Assembly (NCBI GenBank): GCA_028386065.3 | Contig: JAKUCV010004227.1 | Location: forward strand, 204,884 to 268,883 | Origin: Turnera subulata | Taxonomy: Eukaryota > Streptophyta > Magnoliopsida > Malpighiales > Passifloraceae | DNA: 64,000 bases | Direction: 5' to 3' | Shown: positions 56,749 through 64,000 of the stretch, one piece after another | Position numbering within the stretch: the stretch's first letter is position 1 | How the letters are laid out: the number at the start of each line of letters is the position of its first letter | The notes under the pieces: generated by a model | What the model was told of the DNA's origin: nothing | Databases searched by the model: none | The model's input: the letters and a program-made list of their open reading frames with translations, nothing else | Made by a program: the position numbers and the translations under genes

Positions 56749-57264
56749 TTAATCCAACAATTCATGGCAAGCCCCAACTGCAGGCCTTCTGACTATACCA
56801 AAATGTGCTAAGCTACCAACAGATTTTCGACTCAGTGCATCTGCTACAACATTAGCTTTACCGGGATGGTATTTGATGACACAATCATAATCTTTCAACA
56901 ATTCAACCCATCTCCGTTGCCTCAAGTTCAGATCCCGCTGCTCCATTATATACTTCAGACTTTTATGATCTGTGTAAATTTCATAAGGCTCCCCATACAA
57001 GTAATGCCTCCAGATTTTCAAAGCAAACATCACTACTGCCATCTCAAGGTCTTGCACCGGGTAATTCTCCTCATTCTTTTTTAGTTTCCGGGATGCATAG
57101 GCAATTACCTTGCCATCCTGCATCAAAACGCAGCCCAAACCAATCCTTGATGCATCACAATAAACAATATACACACCATTCTCCTTTGGCAATGCAAGTA
57201 TTGGTGCAGTGGTTAACCTATGTTTCAGCTCCTGGAAGCTAGCCTCACAAGCATTAGACCACAC
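56749..57264 (-). pseudogene. RNase H of gypsy element 2
   Basis: The frame has '[20 protein letters not shown]', '[13 protein letters not shown]' and '[11 protein letters not shown]', a complete RNase H domain. It is bounded by in-frame stops at 57280-57282 and 56749-56751, with the same frame continuing on each side, so both are nonsense changes. Confidence 0.9.
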
Positions 57265-57279
57265 AAACTGTTTCTTCTT

Positions 57280-58293
57280 TTAGGTCAACCCACACAATGG
57301 TGCAGCAATGGAGGAAAAGCCCTCAACAAAACGACGGTAATAGCCTGCCAACCCAAGAAAACTCCGTACTTCAGTCACATTGGTCGGCCTCGGCCACTTC
57401 ACAATTGCCTCCACCTTCTGCGGGTCTACTTCAATACCCTTAGCCGATATTACATGGCCTAGAAATGATACTCTTTCCAACCAGAACTCGCACTTAGAAA
57501 ATTTTGCAAACAATTTCTCTTTCCGTAGAATCTGCAACACAATTCCCAAATGCACCTCATGCTCCTCTTTAGTTTTAGAGTACACCAACACATCGTCAAT
57601 AAAAACAATCACAAACTTGTCAAGGTATTGCTTGAACACCCAATTCATCAAGTCCATAAACGCTGCAGGTGCATTCGTAAGTCCGAATTGCATCACCAAA
57701 AACTCATAGTGCCCATACCTTGTCCAGAAAGCTGTTATCCGCACATCTTCCTCCTTAATCTTCAACTGATGGTAACCTGATCTCAAATCAATTTTTGAGA
57801 AGTACTTGGCTCCCTGCAACTGATCAAACAAATCATCGATGCGTGGCAATGGATACTTATTTTGCACTGTCAGCTTGTTCAATTGCCGATAATCAACACA
57901 CATTCTCATCGAACTATCTTTCTTTTTGACAAACAATACTGGAGCTCCCCACGGGGACACACTAGGTCTGATAAATCCCTTGTCCAACAAATCTTGTAGC
58001 TGAGTTTTCAACTCCTTCAATTCTGTAGGGGTCATTCGATAGGGTGTAATTGACACGGGTTCTGCCCCAGACACGAGTTCAATGCCAAACTCAATCTCAC
58101 GTTCTGGTGGTAATCCCGGCAAGTCATCGGGGAAAACATCAAGGAACTCATTGACAACAGGAACTTGATCAATTGAAATTTTCGGTTCACCTACACTTTG
58201 CATCGATGCTAAATACAAGTAGTCCTTCTGTCGTGCCAACCGAGCCGCCCTTACAGCAAAAATTATTTGGGGTTGAGATGAGACAAACTTCAC
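57280..58293 (-). pseudogene. Reverse transcriptase of gypsy element 2
   Basis: A 337-residue frame with '[20 protein letters not shown]', '[13 protein letters not shown]', '[14 protein letters not shown]' and '[15 protein letters not shown]', plus the catalytic pair in FIDDVLVYS. '[17 protein letters not shown]' lies in the connection region. The active site is intact. The frame follows the protease directly, separated only by a TAG. Confidence 0.92.
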
Positions 58294-59955
58294 CTAAAAA
58301 ATAAATTCTGCCTCCCCAACAGGCTGAAACTTCACCCTTTTATTAGCACAATCAACACGAGCACCATACCGAGACAACCAATCCATGCCTAAGATCACAT
58401 CAAAGTCTACCATCGGCAGCAACAACAAATCTATCGGCAAGTGATGGTCCATCACACAAACATCACACCCCCGATACACTCTATCTACATAGACACGCTC
58501 ATCAAGAGGCGTGTACACAGCCAACGGACTTCCGAGACTAACAGGTATCTCCTTAAAGTACTTAGCAAAATGAGAGTTAACAAAGGAGTGCGTACATCCC
58601 GTATCAATTAAACACAATGCAGGGCACAAATTAACTTTCAGTATACCTGTCACAATAGTGTTAGAGGCTTTTGCATCCTCCTGAGTCAAACAAAATACTC
58701 TAGCCTGTCCTTGGCCGGGTTGATAGCTGCTGCCTCTACTTGCAGCTCCTCGACTAGTACTTCCCCTGCCTCGGAAGGAAGACTGGCTATCTGTCCGCTG
58801 TGACCTTGGTGGTGGTGATGCTACACTGGATGCCATAGATGATTGTCCAACGGAACACTCCTTGGCTATATGCCCAGCCTGCCCATATATGTAACACAAA
58901 TTTTGTCCCACCGGGCATTCCCGTGACATATGTCCAAACTTGCCACACCTAAAGCATAAACTATTGGGCCTCATTTGTATACTTTGAGTACCCTGAAATT
59001 GGCTAGTTACAGGTCTCATCGAACTCCCCCCAAAGCTTGGGACACCATAACTAGGACTACCCCTGAAACGAGCCCTAGGTTGGTTAACCCACAATCCTGT
59101 CTTCCCACGCCAACGAAATTGGCTTGAACCAGCAGTAAAACTCTGTTGGTCTTGGGTATTATCTTGCCGCATCCTCTTGACACTTACCTCACCTCTTTCA
59201 GCTTGAGTCTTCATCTCAATTGCCCGAGCTTTGTCTACTGCTTCAGCATAAGAGCTAAATGGTATAGCCACTAGTGAGTTATAAATATAACCCTTCAGTC
59301 CTCCAATGAACCTTTTGATCTTCCTCCACTGATCTGGAATCAAATGCAAGGCATACTTAGACAGGTTTGTGAACTTGGACTCATACTCTCCCACTGTCAT
59401 GTCCCCTTGCCTTAGGAGTTCAAATTCTGCCGCTTTTTGATCCCTAACACTCTCAGGCAAGAATCGTTCAAGAAATGCGGCACGGAACTCAGTCCAGGTC
59501 CACGGGACGGCATCAGGCATCCTCTCCCTCATTTTGGCATCATACCAATTGTTAGCTTCATCACCCTTTAGCCGGAAAGCAGCAAGATCAACTGCTCGAT
59601 GATCAGTGCATTCCATCACTCGGCAATATTTCCATACATCATCCAAAAATCGCTGTGGATCTTCATTTTCAGCCCCGGAAAATGTTGGTGGGTCAAGTTT
59701 CACAAATGTCACCAAAGTTGATTCCCCACTGTGATCTCGCAGTACCGGGTCCTCTCTACTTTTTTGCTCAGCAGCAATCGCCTCAGTGATAGTCTCAATT
59801 GCCCTGTTAACACCATGCAAACCAGCCTTCAGCACCTCCAAAGGCATCTCTTGAGAGGCATCTGAATACTCTGCTTCGCTGGGTAACTCATCACCAGCAT
59901 CCCCTGGAACATAAGTCTCATCGTCTACATCCTCAGCATCCTGAATAGATTGCAC
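58294..59955 (-). pseudogene. Gag and protease of gypsy element 2 (5' end split by the hAT-type element)
   Basis: Residues about 90-240 are a retrotransposon gag domain with 'DPPTFSGAENEDPQRFLDDV' and 'FRAAFLERFLPESVRDQKAA'. Two zinc knuckles follow: the first, CFRCGKFGHMSREC, is intact, and the second, CYIYGQAGHIAKEC, has Tyr for its second Cys. The aspartic protease has 'LCLIDTGCTHSFVNSHFAK' (catalytic DTG). The frame is open at 59955 up to the insertion and continues on the far side of the hAT-type element to an ATG at 62204, so 59955 is not the true start. Confidence 0.9.
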
Positions 59956-59962
59956 ATCCGGG
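59955..59962. repeat. TSD CATCCGGG, left copy
   Basis: Eight bases directly before the TIR, identical to 62135-62142, the hAT length. Confidence 0.9.
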
Positions 59963-62134
59963 TAGGGGTGTAAACGAGCCGAGTCGAGCCGAGTAGTGCC
60001 TTGCTCGACTCGAGCTCGTTAAGGAATTCCAAGCTCGAGCTCGAGCTCGAGCTCGATCGAGCTTGTATATTTGAACTCGAGCTCGAGCTCGTTAGATTTT
60101 GCCATTACTCGAGCTCGGCTCGTTAAGGCTCGTTAAGTAGTGGTTTTCTTCGGTAGCTAGATCTCAACTCGACAAAGCTCGTTAACGCAAGCTCGTTTAA
60201 GCTCGTTTAATGTTAAATAGACATTCACAAAATTTTAAACACTCCAATTCAAATTCCAAATATAACTAAATTGTTAATACATGTAAACCCTTGAGGAAAA
60301 GTACCGAAAGATGTTAAAAAATTGGTAAACACTTAATGAAAGATAAGCAAAAAAATTTCTACAAAACACTCCATGAATGAACCATTGCAACAAGCTCCAA
60401 CACCATGGCAATAAGCTCCAGCAGCCTACAATACAAATGAATGAAAGTGTTAATACTTAACAATATGATGAAACACATACATATTCAATGACTAAGATGC
60501 TACATAACCATCCCTATGGATATGATACATGCATTCTATGCCAAGTGCAAGCAATGCCACGTAAGGGAATAGAAAAGGTTCAAAGTTCTCATGAACAGCA
60601 AATCAAAACTGTCAAAGATGTGCAAAAAGTGTATGTATAAATCAAAGAAGTTCATTGTCTTTCAGTTGTGGCAGCAAATATCCTTGGTTCAGTTTTCAAG
60701 CATTGACAGTTAAATTCCTCTAAAATCTAAATTAGTGTCGGAATAACAAGCCAACAATAAAAGAGCAAAAGATAAAGTAAACATAAAACCAGCTTGTAAT
60801 GGTTCAAGGTTAAGTTACCAAAAGAAGGGTCATGCTATGTAATGGATAAGTTAGCAACACAGAACATAACCCACAGCTCACAAACGAATTAAAAGAAGAA
60901 TTGGAAGGACGAATTCTTACCTGAAACTTGCTGTCAATAACGAACCCGACAAACAACTCCAAACCTGAGTCTGGTACTTGTACTGTCCCTGCCCAGAAAC
61001 AAACAAAGAAGCAAACTTACTAGAATATCCATAAGTGAGGTTCAAAAACTAGCTTGCGGCTGATTAAACTAATGATAAACTAGAAATATCCATTGAGATC
61101 TACTACCGGAGATGGGGAAAGAGTCAATGGTACAAGAAAGAAAAAATCAAATTAAAAAGCAAACTTACTGAAGTTTCCACTGGCAAAAGGACCATGCAGC
61201 AAGGACTTGACCACTATAAGTCATTTGAAGGCGAGTTACAATCTGTGGCAATATAAATACACTCTGAATCCAACAACAAAGGTAAGGAACTATAGAAACT
61301 TCTAGTAAATCAGGAAATCTGCAGCGAACAAAAGCACCAGTAGAGGAAGTTTTTGATACAAAGCAATAAAATCGAGAACATGAAAGATCATTGAAGCGAG
61401 TGTCTACTTTGAATTAACCGATTGGAGAAAAGCACGCAATTCCAAATTTTTTTCCAAAGAAAAGGCAATGGAAAGAGTAAAGTACCTTGGTTTTGTCTGT
61501 AAATAATCTTCATCGTCCCTAACCAGACTATAAATTAAAAAAGACACGGGACGCCAGATTCGTTGAAGAGGGTAGAAAGAATTGTTGGTGAGGGTAGAAG
61601 GAATCTGCCCAAAACAAAAATCGGGAGGATCTATCTTAATTAAGATGTTAGATCAACTAGGGGTTGAAAGTTTCAAATTGGGGCTTTTTCTTGTCTAGGT
61701 TTGGAGAAATCGAGCCACCTCCCCTCTGCTGCAGTGATAGAGTGAGGGAAGCGAAGGGGAAACGGTGGTGGCGGCGGAAGAGAAGGATGGAAGAGATGCA
61801 CCGGGCCACCGGCTGGAAAGAAAATGAAGAGAGAGAGAGAAGATGAGGGTCGTGCAGGGGTGAAAACGGCTGGAAAGAAAATAAAGGAGAGAGAAGAAAG
61901 AAAAGAGAAAAGAAGGAAAAGAATAAGGTATTAGGGTTTGGTAATATAATATTATTATATTATGGCGAAGCTCGATAAGGCTCGCGAGCTTCACGAGCCG
62001 AGTATTGGTATGCTCGAGCTCGGCTCGATAACTTTTCAAGCTCGGCTCGAGCTCGATAAGCACGAGTCGAGTTCGAGTAGTCGCCGAGTCGATCCCGAGT
62101 AGTTCGCGAGTAGCTCTGCTCGTTTACACCCCTA
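59963..62134 (-). mobile_element. Non-autonomous hAT-type element with exon-like cargo
   Basis: Terminal inverted repeats TAGGGGTGTAAACGAGC and its reverse complement bound 2172 bp, with an 8-bp TSD CATCCGGG, as in hAT elements. Subterminal sequence is dense in CGAGCTCGAGC (60033-60061 and 61980-62110). No transposase frame is present. On the minus strand the interior has gene-like structure: a G+C-rich start near 61850-61700 and several pyrimidine-rich AG|...|GTAAG blocks, for example CTGGGCAG| to TTTCAG|GTAAG at about 60990-60922. The strand is given by that cargo. It lies inside gag of gypsy element 2 and is therefore younger. Confidence 0.9.
60922..60990 (-). other. Exon-like block in the hAT-type element
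   Basis: Bounded by a polypyrimidine TTTCTGGGCAG| and |GTAAGAATTC. One frame reads VQVPDSGLELFVGFVIDSKF, protein-like in composition. A second block (about 61244-61169, minus) has an open frame containing 'QMTYSGQVLAAWSFCQWKL', but the two do not join in frame as I read them. Source gene not recognised. Confidence 0.35.
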
Positions 62135-62142
62135 CATCCGGG
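62135..62142. repeat. TSD CATCCGGG, right copy
   Basis: Identical to 59955-59962. Confidence 0.9.
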
Positions 62143-62204
62143 GCAACCACCTCTGTTAACACTTCCTTTCCTAACTTCCTTTTTGTCGGCTTACCTGCAC
62201 ACAT
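62143..62204 (-). pseudogene. N-terminal piece of gag of gypsy element 2
   Basis: An ATG at 62204 opens a Lys/Val-rich frame in register with the gag frame on the other side of the hAT-type element once one TSD copy is ignored. It is the most likely true start of the polyprotein. Confidence 0.7.
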
Positions 62205-62310
62205 TGCACAAGAAAACCAACATATACAGGTCAGCTCTCACCATCCAACGGTCTCTAATGATGGGTAACAGCCCACGGAAGCACATCAACCCTATGCCCT
62301 TAACATATAA

Positions 62311-62326
62311 CCATGCTCCGCTACCA
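62311..62326 (-). promoter_or_regulatory. Primer-binding site of gypsy element 2
   Basis: TGGTAGCGGAGCATGG on the minus strand, four bases inside the 5' LTR. The first 13 bases equal the site of gypsy element 1. Confidence 0.7.
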
Positions 62327-62330
62327 AGTT

Positions 62331-64000
62331 TGTCACGCCCCGTCAAACGTGACCGGCCAGGCACCCGAGCCAGCCTAGCGACCAGCACAGGGCACCCAAA
62401 GGCCTAAGCCAAATTGTAGGCAGAAGCTAGCCAGACGGGCAGCAGTAACTAAGGCGCAGCAATTATCAAAGCGGGCATCACTATAAAAAGTACGAACGTG
62501 TACACGCAAACATTCAGCTTATTTTACATAGATTATGTACAATAAGTCGGGGCACTACAAGCATCAGTTTTTAGCCAACCCTCACAAGCTCATATATTCT
62601 AGAGAGACCAAGTCTGGCTATGTACCCATCGCTACAAAGTTACGCCTCTCGAACCTGCCCACACCAGCTGCTTGTGCTCTCCTAGCTTTAAAACATGGGT
62701 GTGGAAAGAATGGGGGGGTGAGTCCACGGCTCAGTAAGTAGGTGGTCATACAGGCATTAGCAAAGACACAAACAAGCGGTAAATAACATCCAATAACCAA
62801 ACATCTCAAGTCACCATGATCAGCCCACGGGTAAGCTATCGTGGAGTTGTACCTAGCCTACCTGCGGGTCTGGTAGCCCTGCCAACAGTGTTACTTATTA
62901 GCCTACAGCCCCACGTACGAGGCATATCAGTTTGGCTACCACAACCACACGCGGCGCCAAGCACAACACCACCATCATCTCAATTGACCTAGCAGCCTAG
63001 GAGCACTGCAAGGTCCACCATCAAACCATCTCATGTAATGTCATGATGCAGATGGAATGCATGGAATGCATAGTCTGAATATCGGACTCATCTCAAGCCA
63101 AGGCATATCATTAAACATCTCAACATCTCAAATGCACCATAGGTGCCATCTCAATAGGAAATTGGATCATCCACCAAGCCAATAAGCATCACAACCATCA
63201 CACAAGTATGCAACCAAACTTACACAAATTCAGGCCTCACTAGGCCCTTCTCCTTCCTTTGGTGCTCCTTGGGTTCTAGTACCTGCCCATGCATAAAGAT
63301 ACATTAACAACGAGCACAACATCACTTAAGTAGCAAAGCATCAATTAAAGAGGCATTTATACCTAAGTGCCAGTGCATTGGTACACCCACAGGCTCGCCA
63401 ACAGGCTAACCAGAGGACCAAGGGTGCACCAGCAGGGCCAACTGCACATTTTAGCGCACCAATTGGCCTCCCACAAGGCCAATTGCACACCCAATCACTC
63501 AATTAAGACCCCAACGCAACCAGAAACCCTCTTACAACCTAAACACATAGAATCACAGCCTTAGGCTTCCCACAAACCCAAATTGGTGCACTGTCCAAAA
63601 TTACAGCACACCTAGCAAGTCAATTCATACCAAAACCACTAAGAAATCCAACTCAGATCACTTACCCCCTTCCTTTGTATGCTTACTGCTTGAGAGAACC
63701 CTGAAGATGGCCAAGTATTTTCTCCCTTAGTGCCTATCTTGTTTCTGGGCAGAAATGGGGCTTGAGGTGCTTGCTTGACAATTTAAACTCAAGCTAGCAC
63801 CTCAGTCAGCAGCCACTTGCAGCCCCCTTCTCTCCAAAATCTTCCACCTTGCTCAAACTCCTCTCCACCACCTACTTAAATTCCAACCTATCAACTTAAG
63901 CCAACATACCCCCCATACTTAGCCCTCAATCAGTTTTCTCAAGCAATCAGCACACATTAACCCGTGATTAATACTAATTATAAACTAATTAATCAAACCG
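62331..64000 (-). repeat. 5' LTR of gypsy element 2, cut by the window end
   Basis: Matches 53287-54947 of the 3' LTR with scattered differences. About 110 bp of this LTR and the TSD lie beyond the window. Confidence 0.92.

Larger units (their letters stand above)
53287..64000 (-). mobile_element. Tekay/Del-like chromovirus (Ty3/gypsy), minus strand, 5' LTR truncated by the window
   Basis: The 3' LTR is 53287-55057 and the 5' LTR starts at 62331 and runs off the end. The internal region has gag, protease, reverse transcriptase, RNase H, integrase and a C-terminal chromodomain-like segment. The LTRs differ at roughly 2% where compared by eye, so it is younger than gypsy element 1. It is interrupted by a hAT-type element (59963-62134) and damaged by in-frame stops at 58294, 57280 and 56749 and a 163-bp duplication at 55638-55963. 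TSD candidate ACTGG (53282-53286) cannot be confirmed because the other flank is outside. Confidence 0.92.

Noticed and set aside
58294..58296. Programmed stop readthrough between protease and reverse transcriptase
   Set aside because: The TAG is followed by GTG, not a known readthrough context, and two more stops break the same frame downstream. Random nonsense is simpler.

Overview
The window is eudicot-type plant nuclear DNA. It has intron-bearing genes with GT-AG junctions, a plastid carotenoid cyclase, and long stretches of nested transposable elements (L1-type LINEs, Ty3/gypsy elements, solo LTRs, a Pack-MULE, a hAT-type element and a foldback element). I cannot name the species from sequence alone.

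Layout. 1-303 looks like the end of a decayed LTR, and 304-1689 has no gene. 1704-16679 is one L1-type LINE on the minus strand, bounded by a perfect 14-bp target-site duplication (TSD). Two later insertions split it: a Ty3/gypsy element (4104-11612, 5-bp TSD GACAC) and a solo LTR (13295-15707). A 26-base poly-G run beside an N at 16542-16568 is probably an assembly artefact. 18033-20115 is a Mutator-like element with about 220-bp terminal inverted repeats and a perfect 9-bp TSD. It carries a captured EAR-type C2H2 zinc-finger gene with two in-frame stops. About 20380-30585 is an A+T-rich foldback element whose arms have been entered by three more solo LTRs of the same family as 13295-15707. 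One of these (23224-26749) sits inside another (20457-26791), and each of the three has a perfect 5-bp TSD.

A gene island follows: a SAM-dependent methyltransferase (minus, 2 exons, 31285-32269), pyrroline-5-carboxylate reductase of proline synthesis (plus, 7 exons, 33835-38067) and lycopene beta-cyclase (minus, single coding exon, 39081-40598). Then come a second decayed LINE (plus, about 41680-47474), a CRAL-TRIO/SEC14-like gene (plus, 3 exons, 47794-49842) and a possible small three-exon gene (50982-51575). From 53287 to the end is a Tekay/Del-like chromovirus on the minus strand. Its integrase carries a 163-bp tandem duplication and its gag is split by a hAT-type element (59963-62134, 8-bp TSD). 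Its 5' LTR runs off the window.

Most unusual signal. The four solo LTRs of one family (about 2.4-3.5 kb) share an internal architecture: a C-rich leader ending in a splice donor, an A+T-rich intron, a 70-79-bp exon, a second donor, then an array of tiny hairpins and a block of three hairpins before a candidate acceptor. The array hairpins keep base pairing while the stem sequence changes (GGGAT/ATCCC, AGGAT/ATCCT, GGGGT/ACCCC, AAGCAT/ATGCTT, GGGTAT/ATACCC, CGGATAT/ATATCCG). That pattern suggests selection on structure, or copying through a structured intermediate, and is the best candidate here for something undescribed.

The host genes show no shared pathway. The methyltransferase and P5CR genes are divergent neighbours, and P5CR and the cyclase are convergent. 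All boundaries and homology calls were made by eye; no searches were run.
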